A stretch of DNA of 64,000 nt, taken from Gallionella sp. GTDB lineage: Bacteria; Pseudomonadota; Gammaproteobacteria; Burkholderiales; Gallionellaceae. Of the stretch, positions 48,168-57,489 are shown one piece after another. The notes below the pieces were generated by a model, which saw only the letters and a program-made list of their open reading frames with translations, did not search any database and had not been told where the DNA came from. The position numbers and the translations under genes were made by a program. Positions within the stretch are counted from its first letter, which is position 1. The number at the start of each line of letters is the position of its first letter. The stretch lies in contig JALNYK010000008.1 in NCBI GenBank assembly GCA_023229845.1, positions 1-64,000 on the forward strand. Direction: 5' to 3'.

Positions 48168-48788
48168 ATGAACAACCGAGTACGCCAGATCGTCGAGCAG
48201 ATCGCCGCGCTGGAAGAGGAACTGGACGCCGCGATCGAGGAACACGAGCAGCGCCTGCGCTACCAGATCGAAGGCAAGCGCGTCGTGTTCGAGCAAGCCG
48301 TCCGCGACGCGCATCGGCGGGTCAAGCTGGGCATCTTCCACTGGTTCCTCACCGTGCGCCCCCAGAACTACCTCACCATGCCCATCATCTACGGCGCGGC
48401 CGTTCCGCTGGCGCTGTTCGACCTGTGCATCAGCCTGTACCAGACCATCTGCTTCCCCGTCTACCGCATCGCCAGGGTGCGGCGCGCCGACTACATCGTC
48501 TATGACCACCAGCACCTGGCCTACCTGAACGTCATCGAGAAGGCGCATTGCCTGTACTGCTCCTACGCGGTCGGACTGCTGGCCTATGCGGGCGAGATCA
48601 TCGCGCGCACCGAGCAGTATTTCTGCCCGATCAAACATGCGCGCAAGATGCGCGCCGCGCATGCCCGCTACGAACGCTTCCTCGAATACGGCGAAGCGGA
48701 CGACTTCCACGGCAAGCTGGAATCGTTCCGCGCCGAACTCGCCAGGGAAAAGACAGATAACAAAAGCGGCGGTCGGACTGGAGACTAA
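48168..48788 (+). CDS. Conserved membrane protein of unknown function
   Basis: A 206-residue protein. The N-terminal 55 residues form a charged coiled-coil (IVEQIAALEEELDAAIEEHEQ). One or two membrane helices follow (YLTMPIIYGAAVPLALFDLC and ISLYQTICFPVYRI), then a region with a CLYCSYAVGLLAYAGEIIA motif and FCPIKHARKMRAAH. The CxxC and the later Cys could bind metal or form a disulfide. GGGAGAG precedes the ATG. It converges with the MobA-like gene, overlapping by four bases. I recognise it only as a conserved proteobacterial protein. Confidence 0.8.
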   Translation: MNNRVRQIVEQIAALEEELDAAIEEHEQRLRYQIEGKRVVFEQAVRDAHRRVKLGIFHWFLTVRPQNYLTMPIIYGAAVPLALFDLCISLYQTICFPVYRIARVRRADYIVYDHQHLAYLNVIEKAHCLYCSYAVGLLAYAGEIIARTEQYFCPIKHARKMRAAHARYERFLEYGEADDFHGKLESFRAELAREKTDNKSGGRTGD

Positions 48789-49576
48789 ATCGTAACCAGA
48801 TCGTCCGGGATGTCGATGTCGGCAAATATCCCGTCGTCGCTGGTCTCGATATGCACGACACGAGAATTGTCGCGCTCCAGCCAGTGCCGTGCGCCGGCAT
48901 CTCCCTGTAACGCCAGCAACTCTTCGCGATAATGGGCGGCGAACCCGACCGGATGGCCGCGCCTGCCTTCGCATGCCGGCGCTGCCAGGCCCGCTCCGCC
49001 CAACAGTGCATTACGCACGCTGGCTATGGCCGCCAAGGGCACGGCAGGCATATCGGCCAGCCCGATCAGCCAGCCTTCAGCGTCACGGTTCGCATGCACA
49101 CCACATGCGAGGCTGTCCGCCATGCCGTCTGCGGCATCCTTGCAGACAACCCAGCGTATAGGCGCCGACTTGGCCGCACCCAGCGCTGTTTCGATCTCGT
49201 GGCAGAACGCTCCTGTGCCCGGCCTGACGACGACCGTGACCCGCCTGAATATCTCCAGCCACGGCTGCAGGCTGTGCGCGGCGAGCGGCAGCGTCACGCC
49301 ATGCCTTGTGACCGGATGCCGCAACTTGTCCGAACCGAAGCGGCGCGAGGCCCCCGCAGCCAGCACGACCGCGGCGATTTCGTAACGAGCCCCTCTCCCG
49401 CTTGCGGGAGAGGGGGTGGAGAGAGGGATGTCAGCTATAAGGAGATCCAAGTTTCTACCCTCTCCCCAACCCTCCCCCTGGTGCGTGGTTGTTGCCGCTT
49501 CAGCGGCTTTACAACCACGGCCTCCTCCTTGCGGGGACAAGGGGGAGGGAGCAGAAAGCACGCTGACGTCAGACAA
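48785..49576 (-). CDS. MobA-like nucleotidyltransferase with repeat-derived N-terminus
   Basis: A molybdenum-cofactor nucleotidyltransferase-like protein, the type that makes CTP- or GTP-linked molybdopterin for hydroxylases. The conserved core begins at about residue 64 (YEIAAVVLAAGASRRFGSDK) and continues to the end. Residues 1-63 come from two palindromic repeats (PSPLSPQGGGRG and PSPASGRG patterns). No ATG or GTG lies just before the core; the frame reaches back to a TTG at 49576 overlapping the stop of the large-subunit gene. Either a long N-terminus is made or the start has been displaced. Its genomic place beside a molybdenum hydroxylase supports the function. Confidence 0.8.
   Translation of the reverse strand: MSDVSVLSAPSPLSPQGGGRGCKAAEAATTTHQGEGWGEGRNLDLLIADIPLSTPSPASGRGARYEIAAVVLAAGASRRFGSDKLRHPVTRHGVTLPLAAHSLQPWLEIFRRVTVVVRPGTGAFCHEIETALGAAKSAPIRWVVCKDAADGMADSLACGVHANRDAEGWLIGLADMPAVPLAAIASVRNALLGGAGLAAPACEGRRGHPVGFAAHYREELLALQGDAGARHWLERDNSRVVHIETSDDGIFADIDIPDDLVTI
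49390..49415. repeat. CCCCTCTCCCGC palindrome at the mobA-like 5' end
   Basis: A perfect 26-base palindrome CCCCTCTCCCGCTTGCGGGAGAGGGG without the GATTCGTT flank seen in the three longer copies. Confidence 0.85.
49456..49551. repeat. CCCTCCCCCTGG-type repeat at the mobA-like 5' end
   Basis: Outer CCCAACCCTCCCCCTG and CAAGGGGGAGGG, and an inner inverted pair GTGGTTGTTGCCGCTTCAG / GCGGCTTTACAACCAC. It is a different element, placed about 40 bases from the previous one. Confidence 0.8.
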
Positions 49577-51767
49577 GACTAGCCTGATCGAACGGCATGC
49601 GGCGCAGGCGCTTGCCGGTCAGCGCGAACACCGCGTTGGCGACCGCAGGCGCGATCGGCGGCGTGCCCGGTTCGCCTATGCCGCTGGGCGGCTCGCTGCT
49701 TTCCACGATATGCACCTCGACCTCGGGCATCTCGGAAAAGCGCAGCGGGGTGTATTTGTCGAAATTGGATTGCATCACGCGGCCGTTCTCCAGCGTGATC
49801 GCGCCGTGCAGCGCGGCGGAGAGACCGTAGACCATGCCGCCTTCGACCTGCTGGCGCACGCCATCCGGATTGACCACCATGCCGCAATCCACCGCCGCCA
49901 CCACGCGATGCACATGTATCTTGCCGTTCTGCAGCGACACCTCGGCGATCTGCGCGACATAGCTGTCGAACGACTTGTGCACCGCCGCACCGTAAGCATG
50001 CCCCTTGGGCAATTTCTTCTTGCCCCAGCCGGCTTTCTGCGCGGCCAGTTGCAGCGCGCCGCGATAGCGGGAATCGGCAGGCAGGATGGAGAGCCGGTAA
50101 GCCACCGGATCTTTGCCGGCGAGATGCGCCAGTTCGTCCACCATAGTCTCGACGACGAACGCGGTATGCGAGTGCCCCACCGAGCGCCACCACTGCACCG
50201 GCACCTGATTCTTCGGGCTGTGCAAATCGACCTGCAGGTTGGGGATCAGATAGGGCAGCGTAGCAGCGCCTTCCACCGAGGTGACATCGACGCCGTCCTT
50301 GATCATCATGGCCGAAAAAGGCGAGCCCTCCATGATGGACTGGCCGACGAGGGTGTGTTTCCACGCCACCGGTTTGCCGTCCTTCGCGATGCCCGCCTCG
50401 ATATGGTCCGCCCACATCGGCCGGTAGTAGCCGCCGCGCATGTCGTCCTCGCGCGTCCACACTACCTTGACCGGTTTCGCCGTCTCATTCGTCGCCCTCA
50501 TTGCCTTGGCCACCTGCGCCGCCTCGACGACGAAATCGGATTGCGGGTTGGCGCGCCGGCCAAAGCCGCCGCCGAGGAAAGTAGTGTGTATCTCCACCTG
50601 CTCCGGCTTGAGCCCGACGACCCTTGCCGCCATGTCGCGATCCACGGTCTGAAACTGGGTGCCGGTCCATATCTCGCAGTGGTCCGGCTTGAGGTCCACC
50701 ACCACGTTGAGCGGCTCCATCGCGGCGTGCGCCAGATAAGGCACCTCGTATTCGGCGCTGACCGTCTTGTGCGCGTCCTTGATGCCCTGCGCCGCGTCGC
50801 CCTCCTTGCGCGCCACCGCGCCCGGCGTCTTCGCCAGCGCGAGATATTCCGCGCGCATCTTAGTCGTGGAGAGCGCCGCGCCCGGCCCCTCGTCCCATTC
50901 GATCTCCAGCAGGTCGCGCGCGATCTTCGCGGGCCAGAAGCCGTTCGCGGCCACCGCCACGCCGGTGGGCACCTGGTAAGCGCCCTGCACGCCGGCCACC
51001 TTCAGCGCCTCGGTCGCGTCGTAGCGCTTCACCTGACCACCGAACACCGGGCTGCGCGCGATCAGCACCGTCAGCATGCCGGGCAGGTGGACGTCGAGGC
51101 CGAACTGCGCCGTGCCGTTTATTTTCTCCGGCGTATCGAGACGTTTTGTCGACTTGCCGATCAGCTTGAAATCCTTGGGCTGCTTGAGTTCGACGTTGAC
51201 CGGCAGCGGCAGCTTGGCCGCCGCATCGGCCAGCGCGCCGTAGCCCGACCGCCTGCCGCTAGGGACATGGATCACCTGGCCCGCCTCCGCGCGGCATTCG
51301 CTTTGCGGCACGCCCCATTGCAGCGCCGCGGCGCGGACCAGCATCATCCGCGCGCTGGCGCCCACGCGCCGCATCTGCTCCCACGACGAGGCAACACTGG
51401 TGCTGCCGCCGGTCATCTGGATGCCGAACGCGGTGTGGTTGTACACCGCCGCCACCGGAGCGGACTCGACACGGATACGGCTCCAGTCCGCCTCCAGCTC
51501 CTCCGCCACCAGCATCGGCAGCGAGGTGTAGACGCCCTGCCCCATCTCGGACTTGTTGACGAGGATGGTGATGCTGTCGTCCGGCGCGATGCGGATGAAT
51601 GCGTTGGGCGGATACACCTGCTTGGCCAGCGCGGGCGATGCCTCCGCCGCGAAGGCGCGGTTGCCCTTCATCGGCAGATAGAAGCCGATCACCAGCCCGC
51701 CCATCAATGCGGCGGAGCCCTTGATGAATTCGCGGCGCGATGGATCTTGCACAATCATGTCGTTCAT
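49569..51767 (-). CDS. Molybdenum hydroxylase large subunit (isoquinoline 1-oxidoreductase beta type)
   Basis: A 732-residue protein with a Tat signal ([20 protein letters not shown]) and the molybdopterin-binding domains of the xanthine dehydrogenase/aldehyde oxidase family, close to Ior[47 protein letters not shown] and the C-terminal [18 protein letters not shown] with its catalytic Glu. The ATG at 51767 overlaps the small-subunit stop and follows GGGAGG. It oxidises an aldehyde or N-heterocycle in the periplasm; the substrate cannot be told. Confidence 0.93.
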   Translation of the reverse strand: MNDMIVQDPSRREFIKGSAALMGGLVIGFYLPMKGNRAFAAEASPALAKQVYPPNAFIRIAPDDSITILVNKSEMGQGVYTSLPMLVAEELEADWSRIRVESAPVAAVYNHTAFGIQMTGGSTSVASSWEQMRRVGASARMMLVRAAALQWGVPQSECRAEAGQVIHVPSGRRSGYGALADAAAKLPLPVNVELKQPKDFKLIGKSTKRLDTPEKINGTAQFGLDVHLPGMLTVLIARSPVFGGQVKRYDATEALKVAGVQGAYQVPTGVAVAANGFWPAKIARDLLEIEWDEGPGAALSTTKMRAEYLALAKTPGAVARKEGDAAQGIKDAHKTVSAEYEVPYLAHAAMEPLNVVVDLKPDHCEIWTGTQFQTVDRDMAARVVGLKPEQVEIHTTFLGGGFGRRANPQSDFVVEAAQVAKAMRATNETAKPVKVVWTREDDMRGGYYRPMWADHIEAGIAKDGKPVAWKHTLVGQSIMEGSPFSAMMIKDGVDVTSVEGAATLPYLIPNLQVDLHSPKNQVPVQWWRSVGHSHTAFVVETMVDELAHLAGKDPVAYRLSILPADSRYRGALQLAAQKAGWGKKKLPKGHAYGAAVHKSFDSYVAQIAEVSLQNGKIHVHRVVAAVDCGMVVNPDGVRQQVEGGMVYGLSAALHGAITLENGRVMQSNFDKYTPLRFSEMPEVEVHIVESSEPPSGIGEPGTPPIAPAVANAVFALTGKRLRRMPFDQASLV

Positions 51768-52231
51768 TTCGCGCCTCCCTGCATCTCCGCCGCGCGCTGT
51801 ATCGCCGAGCGGATGCGGTTGTAAGTGCCGCAGCGGCAAAGGTTGCCGTCCATCGCGGCGGAAATCTGCGCCTCGCCGGGATGCGGATGCTCCTTCAGCA
51901 ACGCGGCGGCCGACATGATCTGGCCGGACTGGCAATAGCCGCACTGCGGCACATCCTCTTCCTGCCAGGCATCCTGCACCGTCTTGCCCAGCGCAGTCTC
52001 GGCCAGCCCCTCGATGGTGGTGACCTGCTTGCCGCTCGCCGCCGAAACCGGTGTCGAACAGGAACGCACCGCCTTGCCGTCCAGGTGCACGGTGCAGGCC
52101 CCGCACTGCGCGATGCCGCAGCCGAACTTCGTGCCGGTCAGTTGCAGATGGTCGCGTATCACCCAAAGCAAGGGCGTACTGGGATCGGCATCGACTCTGG
52201 CATCCTTGCCGTTGATCTTGAAAGAAATCAT
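51764..52231 (-). CDS. Molybdenum hydroxylase 2Fe-2S small subunit
   Basis: A 155-residue protein with two 2Fe-2S clusters: plant-type [16 protein letters not shown] and the second [10 protein letters not shown]...[11 protein letters not shown]. It passes electrons from the large subunit. It starts with the ATG at 52231, 5 bases after AGGAGG. No FAD subunit is present, fitting the IorAB-type two-subunit form. Confidence 0.95.
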   Translation of the reverse strand: MISFKINGKDARVDADPSTPLLWVIRDHLQLTGTKFGCGIAQCGACTVHLDGKAVRSCSTPVSAASGKQVTTIEGLAETALGKTVQDAWQEEDVPQCGYCQSGQIMSAAALLKEHPHPGEAQISAAMDGNLCRCGTYNRIRSAIQRAAEMQGGAK

Positions 52232-52257
52232 GAGCACCTCCTAAAAAACCGCAATTG

Positions 52258-52387
52258 GTCCACGAAAAACACGAAAGGCACGAAATAAATCCATTGATTA
52301 CCCGAATGCCGCGATTCAACCAGCGGGGGTCGTACACCCGGAAAGTGTTTTTGAATTCGTTCGTGTCTTTTCGTGATTTTCGTGGAC
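52258..52387. repeat. CCACGAAA-type inverted repeat, overlaps the XdhC-like gene end
   Basis: Arms GTCCACGAAAAACACGAAAG and TTTTCGTGATTTTCGTGGAC flank a variable centre. It is the second copy of the element at 26456-26584, sharing arms but not centre. Confidence 0.88.
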
Positions 52388-53323
52388 AGCCGAGTTGTTA
52401 CGAACTGCAATCAAATGCGCGAGGATGGACACCGCGATCTCCGGCGGCGTGCGGCTGCCTATGCTCAGGCCCACCGGCCCGTGCAGCCGGGCGATCTCCT
52501 CCGGCGTGAGGTCGAACAGCGCCAGCCGCTCGCGGCGCTTCGCGTTGTTGACCTTGGAGCCCAGCGCGCCGACATAGAACGCGGGCGTTTTCAGCGCCTC
52601 CAGCAGCGCCATGTCGTCCAGCTTGGGATCGTGCGAGAGCGCGACGATGGCGGTGCAACTGTCGACCTGCAGCGCCAGCACCGCGTCGTCCGGCATCTCG
52701 CGGATGAACTCGGTGTTCGGCACATCCCAGGTCCGGCGCATCTCCTCGCCCGGCTCGCAGACGATGACCTGATAGTCCAGCGCCTGCGCCATGCGCGCGA
52801 GGTAGGCGGATGTCTGGCCCGCGCCGATAATCAGCAGCCGCCAGCGCGGGCCGTGCACCGTGGTCAGCGTCGCGCCGTCGAAGGCGAGGCTGTCGGCGCG
52901 AGTCGCGTCGTCCAGTTCCACATGCAAGGTATCCAGATGCAGCGTGCGCCTGACCATCTGGCCGGTCTGGATCAGTTGCAGCACCCGCCCCACCCAGCCC
53001 GCGTCGCGCACCGGCTCAACCACCAGCCGCATCGCGCCGCCGCAAGGCAAGCCGAAGCGCCGCGCCTCCTCGCGCGTCAGACCGTAAGTCAGCTGCTCGT
53101 AACGGTCCAGCGGCAACTTTCCGTCCCGCGCCAGCCGCACCAGATCGTCCTCGATGCAGCCGCCCGACACCGAGCCCACCACCAGCCCGTCAGCGCGCAA
53201 CGCAAGCATCGCGCCCGGCGGACGCGGACTGGAACCGAAAGTCTCCACCACCGTCACCAGCCATTGCGTATCACCCTGCCACTCGCGCAGGGTCTTGAGT
53301 ACCGAAAGATCGACGCTATCCAT
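52316..53323 (-). CDS. XdhC/CoxI-type molybdenum cofactor insertion protein
   Basis: A 335-residue protein with the XdhC N-terminal domain (WLVTVVETFGSSPRPPGAML, GSVSGGCIEDDLVR) and a Rossmann-like C-terminal domain (RLLIIGAGQTSAYLARMAQA; FYVGALGSKVNNAKRRERL). Such proteins bind and sulfurate the cofactor of hydroxylases. It precedes the small and large subunits on the same strand. The start at 53323 follows GGAGG. The last 23 residues (from about EN at 313) are read from the CCACGAAA repeat and are not part of the family. Confidence 0.92.
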   Translation of the reverse strand: MDSVDLSVLKTLREWQGDTQWLVTVVETFGSSPRPPGAMLALRADGLVVGSVSGGCIEDDLVRLARDGKLPLDRYEQLTYGLTREEARRFGLPCGGAMRLVVEPVRDAGWVGRVLQLIQTGQMVRRTLHLDTLHVELDDATRADSLAFDGATLTTVHGPRWRLLIIGAGQTSAYLARMAQALDYQVIVCEPGEEMRRTWDVPNTEFIREMPDDAVLALQVDSCTAIVALSHDPKLDDMALLEALKTPAFYVGALGSKVNNAKRRERLALFDLTPEEIARLHGPVGLSIGSRTPPEIAVSILAHLIAVRNNSAVHENHEKTRTNSKTLSGCTTPAG

Positions 53324-53482
53324 TGCGCTGCCTCCATGGGTTCGTTCGGCTTCGGACGCACCGATGCGACGGCTGCCTGAAGGATGGCGCAACTTAACAA
53401 ACTCGCGGACGCTTACCTATGGGGTGGATACCTACCCGAGGGGGATGGGAAAAGACGCATCGGACCAACGTCAGATGAAGAT

Positions 53483-53514
53483 ATATGCCGAAATATCTAT
53501 GTATTTCGGCATAT
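53483..53514. promoter_or_regulatory. Perfect 13-bp inverted repeat upstream of the PIN gene
   Basis: ATATGCCGAAATA and TATTTCGGCATAT flank a 6-base centre. It lies in the 279-base gap between the divergent XdhC-like and PIN genes, where composition changes from high to low GC. No T tract follows. It could be an operator or a recombination site. Confidence 0.55.
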
Positions 53515-53602
53515 TGTTCGGGTGGGGTGTATCGGGTATGGTGCGGCCTTCTCCGGCATTTTTCTTGTGTCTACTTAACATTAGCCATTTCCGAACTCGA
53601 AT

Positions 53603-54556
53603 ATGAATCTCTTCATCGATACAAACGTTTTGCTCAACTTCTTTTACTTCTCCAAAGACAGTTTGGATGAGCTTGAGAAAGTCTTTGTACTCCAGAACTA
53701 CGGGAAAATAAGTCTTTGGCTGACAGATCAAGTAGAGCTTGAGTTTTCCAGGAATCGTGAAACGAAGATCGCAGATGCACTCAAGAAATTCCTCGATGAA
53801 AAGCCCAACTCAGGAATTCCTCATGTAGCACGAGGCTATCCTGAATCCGATCAATTGATGGAAGCCCTGAAACAAGTAAATTCATCACGAGATCAACTGA
53901 TGGTGAAAGTACGAAATGACATATCTAAAAAATCGCTCTATGCCGACAAACTAATTAAAGAGATATTTGCAAAGTCCACACGGATTAAATTCACGGAAGA
54001 TCAATTTACTGCGGCCAAAAGAAGATCCGACTTGCGAAGTCCCCCTGGAAAAAACAACTCCTTAGGCGATGCCATCAACTGGGAAGCGCTGCTAGAGGCT
54101 ATTCCAGAAGGTCAGGATATTTATATTGTTTCTGAGGATGGAGACTTCACAAGCCCACTAGACACTGAGCGTCTTAGCGATTTTTTGACGGAAGAATGGG
54201 CAAGCAAGAAGAAATCAAAGGCAATTCTCTACAAGAGACTGTCTCAGTTCCTGTCCCTAATGTTTCCTGATGCGAAGGTGGCAGCCGAACTAGAAAAGGA
54301 CATCCTAATTGCGGAACTCGCTAGCAGCGGCTCCTTCGCCGCAACGCATCAGGCTGTTTCCGAACTAAATAAATTCGCCAGTTTTTCTCCGAAACAAGCT
54401 AGCGAAATCGCAGATGCCTACATAGTAAACTCCCAAGTCGGCTGGATTGCGACAGACGAGGACGTTCATGCCTTTGGCAAAAAGATTCAAGAAGCGCACA
54501 GCGCCACTCTTGATCCAACGCAGCAAAAGGCGTTTTTGGGTATTCTCACTAAATAA
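53603..54556 (+). CDS. PIN-domain protein, candidate nuclease
   Basis: A 317-residue protein. The N-terminal PIN-like fold starts NLFIDTNVLLNFFYFSKDS with its first catalytic Asp; an acidic VELEFSRNRE follows near residue 50, and a GDAINWEALLEAIP plus YIVSEDGDFTSPL segment near 150-175 supplies the later acidic residues. This order matches PIN ribonucleases of the DUF4935 kind. The C-terminal 100 residues are helical and of unknown function. The gene is clearly AT-richer than its surroundings, indicating recent transfer. No antitoxin-like small gene precedes it; its only same-strand neighbour is the membrane protein 85 bases downstream. Confidence 0.8.
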   Translation: MNLFIDTNVLLNFFYFSKDSLDELEKVFVLQNYGKISLWLTDQVELEFSRNRETKIADALKKFLDEKPNSGIPHVARGYPESDQLMEALKQVNSSRDQLMVKVRNDISKKSLYADKLIKEIFAKSTRIKFTEDQFTAAKRRSDLRSPPGKNNSLGDAINWEALLEAIPEGQDIYIVSEDGDFTSPLDTERLSDFLTEEWASKKKSKAILYKRLSQFLSLMFPDAKVAAELEKDILIAELASSGSFAATHQAVSELNKFASFSPKQASEIADAYIVNSQVGWIATDEDVHAFGKKIQEAHSATLDPTQQKAFLGILTK

Positions 54557-54641
54557 TCCCTGCACAATCCCGGATCTGCGCAAAAAGCCGCACAGGCCGA
54601 TTACTTCTACATTAGGAACTGCACATCAAATTGCATTCAAC

Positions 54642-55181
54642 ATGGATAGCATACTTACATCATTGGGGTTAGCTACTGGTGGCGGGATACTCGCTGTTGT
54701 AGCCAAACATTTTTTCGACAATCCAATTCGAGAAATTGCCTTTAATCTTCCCTGGCTTAGAGTGAAGGCGAGTTCTCTCGCGGGCTACTGGCGCGCCGAA
54801 TATGAATTCCAGGAGTGTGGAAAGAATGGCGTACATACATCGGTATCCGCACTCTATGAGCTAATCGAATGGCCTGGAAATATCGTGCTCATTCGTGAGA
54901 TACCTACCAACGGTGCTCCCGCCTCCATTGTGATTAAAGCAAAAAAGCGAAACAGCTACTTGAGTGGCTCCTATGAAAATGCCGCTGCTCACGACACGCT
55001 GCACGGTGTATTTCAATTATGGCTACACCCCAAAGGCGAAGAAATGCGTGGGCATTTCTTAGGCTTTAGTGCTGAGGCTCCAAATTGCTTCAACACCGGC
55101 GAATGGCTGTGGTCGCGACTTACGACCGCCAGAACTGATGAGGCATTGGAGGAGGCAATAAAAAAGTTCGCTGAACATTGA
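54642..55181 (+). CDS. Membrane-anchored protein with predicted beta-rich domain, unknown function
   Basis: A 179-residue protein. An N-terminal hydrophobic helix (LTSLGLATGGGILAVVAKHF) is followed by a short helix and a predicted beta-rich domain with spaced aromatic/glycine strands (SLAGYWRAEYEF, ALYELIEWPGNIVLIRE, SYLSGSYENA, HGVFQLWLHPKGEEMRG). That pattern is reminiscent of a small beta-barrel (calycin-like) tethered to the membrane, as in some bacterial defence effectors, but I cannot name a family. It shares the low GC of the PIN gene. The start is the ATG at 54642; upstream in-frame codons overlap the PIN gene. Confidence 0.65.
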   Translation: MDSILTSLGLATGGGILAVVAKHFFDNPIREIAFNLPWLRVKASSLAGYWRAEYEFQECGKNGVHTSVSALYELIEWPGNIVLIREIPTNGAPASIVIKAKKRNSYLSGSYENAAAHDTLHGVFQLWLHPKGEEMRGHFLGFSAEAPNCFNTGEWLWSRLTTARTDEALEEAIKKFAEH

Positions 55182-55269
55182 TGTGTTTGTTGAATCGCAC
55201 CCCTAAGTTCTCCTCCGGCCCATTTGTACTATCATTCATGCGCAATCACAGCATGGGATGACACTAGCG

Positions 55270-55563
55270 ATGACACAGGAAATCAGCACCGAGGTATTGC
55301 TGGAAAAATACGCCGAGCCGGGCGAGAACTCGGTGGAGGACGTGCGCCGCCGCGTGGCGCGTGGGTTGGCGCAGGCCGAAGCGCCGGAGCAGCGCGCGCA
55401 GTGGGAAGAGAAGTTTTTCCTCGCGCAGGAAAACGGCTTCGTACCCGCCGGGCGCATCAACTCCGCCGCGGGGCTGGATAGCCAGGCAACGCTGATCAAC
55501 TGCTTCGTGCAGCCGGTGGGCGATGCGATCTCCGGCGGCTTAATAATAGGGGACAGACCCTGA
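55270..55563 (+). pseudogene. Truncated second copy of the nrdJ 5' end
   Basis: The first about 90 codons match those of intact nrdJ (58845) almost residue for residue ([47 protein letters not shown]), with about 10% base differences. The match begins upstream at TTTGTACTATCATTCAT (near 55222). It breaks at about 55538, and the frame then reads a few residues to a stop at the start of the insertion sequence. It cannot encode a functional reductase. Confidence 0.9.
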
Positions 55564-56895
55564 GGTTTCCCCTCAAATGATCTTTCTTATTCAGTTTGTT
55601 ACAGCTAAAGGCTGGCATGCATGACACCGATAACTCCTCCATCTCGGCGACCAAACGTCGAAGGAGGAAATGTCATGCATGCCAAGGGGATTGTAGACGC
55701 AATGCTGGGGAATTGTCTTTCCGGCCTTCACGCGAAGTTGGCTGAATCCGTCAAAGCAGCGGTGTGCAGCGCATTGGTTGGTGGTCGTCTGAGTTTGAGC
55801 CAGCTTGCCCGTTCGGTAGATTCTCAGACGGCGATGCGCCATCGCATCAAACGTATCGACAGGCTGCTTGGGAACGAAGCGCTGCACGGAGAACGCGCGA
55901 CGATTTACCACGAAGTCGCCGCGCAGTGGCTGAATGGAATCGAGCATCTGCTCGTGATCGTAGACTGGTCGGATGCAACGACCGATCAACAGTGGCATTT
56001 GCTGCGTGCCAGCGTTTCGGTCGAAGGGCGCAGCATGACGCTGTATGAAGAAGTCCATCCGCAGCGCAAGTATGGAGACCGAGACGTGCATCGGCGATTT
56101 TTGACTCAATTGGCAAACCTGCTGCCTGAGGGCTGTATGCCCATCATCATGACCGATGCCGGGTTTCGCTCGACTTGGTTCGACTTGGTGACGAAGCGTG
56201 CTGGCAATGGGTGGGGCGAATCCGAGGAAAAGATATGGTCAGCATTGCGGGCGGCGCATGGAGACGATGTACGGATGTTTACCAAGAGGCCACCTCGCGC
56301 GCGCGTCAGTTCGTCGATGCACATTACGTCCGCAGTCGTCCGACGAGCTGTCGGCTAGTGTTGGTCAAACGCGAAGCGAAAGGACGCACTCGTCGTACTC
56401 GCATGGGGAAGCGCTCCTGTTCCCATACCTCGCTCAAAGCCGCACGTGGTAGCCGTGAGCCATGGCTGCTGGCTTGTTCGCCGGGGCTTGCCCATCTGAC
56501 TCCGGAGTCGGTTGTTTCTCTCTACGCACAAAGAATGCGAATCGAGCAATCGTTCCGCGATATCAAGAATGAGCGGCTTGGTTTTGGTTTGACCTCTTCG
56601 CGTTCGCGTACGGGTAAACGGTTGGAGATACTGCTGCTGATCGGGTACTTGGCCGGGTGGCTTATGCGGCTAATTGGGGAGTGCGCGCAACAGTGTCAGA
56701 TGCAACTTCAATTCCAAAGCGTCGCACATCTCGACCACAAGGAAATCTCTGTGCTCACGTTGGCGCGCAGGGTCATTGATGCGGGGGCTCCATGGCTGAA
56801 ACGTCTTCGTCCAAAAGACTCATTCATCCTTTTGCGCCAACAAGCTCGGGAGGCCTGCCATGGAATGTGATGTTAAATTTGAGGGGAAACCTCAG
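55560..56895 (+). mobile_element. IS4-family (IS10-like) insertion sequence, 1336 bp
   Basis: The ends are inverted: CTGAGGTTTCCCCTCAAAT on the left and its complement on the right. The 9-base sequence GGACAGACC is present directly on both sides (55551-55559 and 56896-56904), giving the 9-bp target duplication typical of IS10 relatives. The IS10-type tip CTGA agrees. It contains one transposase gene, frameshifted. The intact target duplication shows a fairly recent insertion. Confidence 0.92.
55675..56870 (+). pseudogene. IS4-family transposase, frameshifted
   Basis: About 398 residues across two frames. The first frame (start at 55675, GGAGG 7 bases before) carries the first catalytic Asp (LLVIVDWSDAT) and the second (PIIMTDAGFRSTW). 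Reading must then shift by one base near 56195-56205 to continue as CWQWVGRIRGKDMV. The second part has the IS4 signature Y-2-R-3-E-6-K in YAQRMRIEQSFRDIK. The DDE residues are present but split, so the copy is probably inactive unless frameshifting occurs. Confidence 0.88.
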
Positions 56896-56989
56896 GGACA
56901 GACCACGGTTTCCCTAGCCCACGTAGAGCGCACTCGGGCAATGCGCCGTATGCATCCCTCCCAACATCCGGCGCTCTATTGAATCGCCA

Positions 56990-57196
56990 TCACGCCGCCA
57001 GCAATTCCACCTTCAACTTCTTCCCCAGCACCGCTGCCGCGCTCGCCAGCGTGGTCAGTGTCAGGCTGGTGTTGTTCTCGTCCAGCAGGCGGTTCAATGA
57101 GGCGCGGCTGGTGTGCATTTTCTTCGCCATCGTGGTCTTGTTCAGGTTCTGTACTTTCATCTCCTGCTCGATCTGCCATGCGATGAAAGCGATCAT
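56990..57196 (-). CDS. Orphan XRE-type antitoxin, N-terminally truncated
   Basis: A 68-residue helix-turn-helix protein (FIAWQIEQEMKVQNLNKTTM; AKKMHTSRASLNRLLDENNT; LTTLASAAAVLGKKLKVEL), matching HigA/XRE antitoxins but lacking their first about 30 residues. Upstream sequence (57197-57320) reads as unrelated codons, and no toxin gene is adjacent. It is likely a remnant of a toxin-antitoxin pair. No ribosome binding site is seen before 57196. Confidence 0.6.
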   Translation of the reverse strand: MIAFIAWQIEQEMKVQNLNKTTMAKKMHTSRASLNRLLDENNTSLTLTTLASAAAVLGKKLKVELLAA

Positions 57197-57489
57197 TTCT
57201 ACTTGGCGCTGACACCCCAAAGCCGGATTCGCGCGAAGACGGCAAAAGGGGCGCGAAGCATCAAGGTAGTCGGCGGACATAGCCGCCAGACCGCAGAAAT
57301 ACAGCACGAAGCCCATCTGAAAAGCTGGCTGCCATACCCACCGTACCGCATAAATACGGCATCAAGCGAAGTGTTTTCTCGTCGTCGTGAAGCTATTGTA
57401 ACTTCGCCGCATCCAGTCTACGCCGCGGTCTCGCACTCGCGGCCATCATCACGCCGCACTTCGCATAATTTATTGCAAGGAGAAATAAA

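Noticed and set aside
49416..51824. 802-codon open frame on the plus strand
   Set aside because: It is antisense to the molybdenum hydroxylase large subunit, whose Tat signal and cofactor motifs are unmistakable; composition is typical of a shadow frame.
56990..57316. A complete toxin-antitoxin pair
   Set aside because: Only a truncated antitoxin-like helix-turn-helix is readable; no toxin frame lies on either side.
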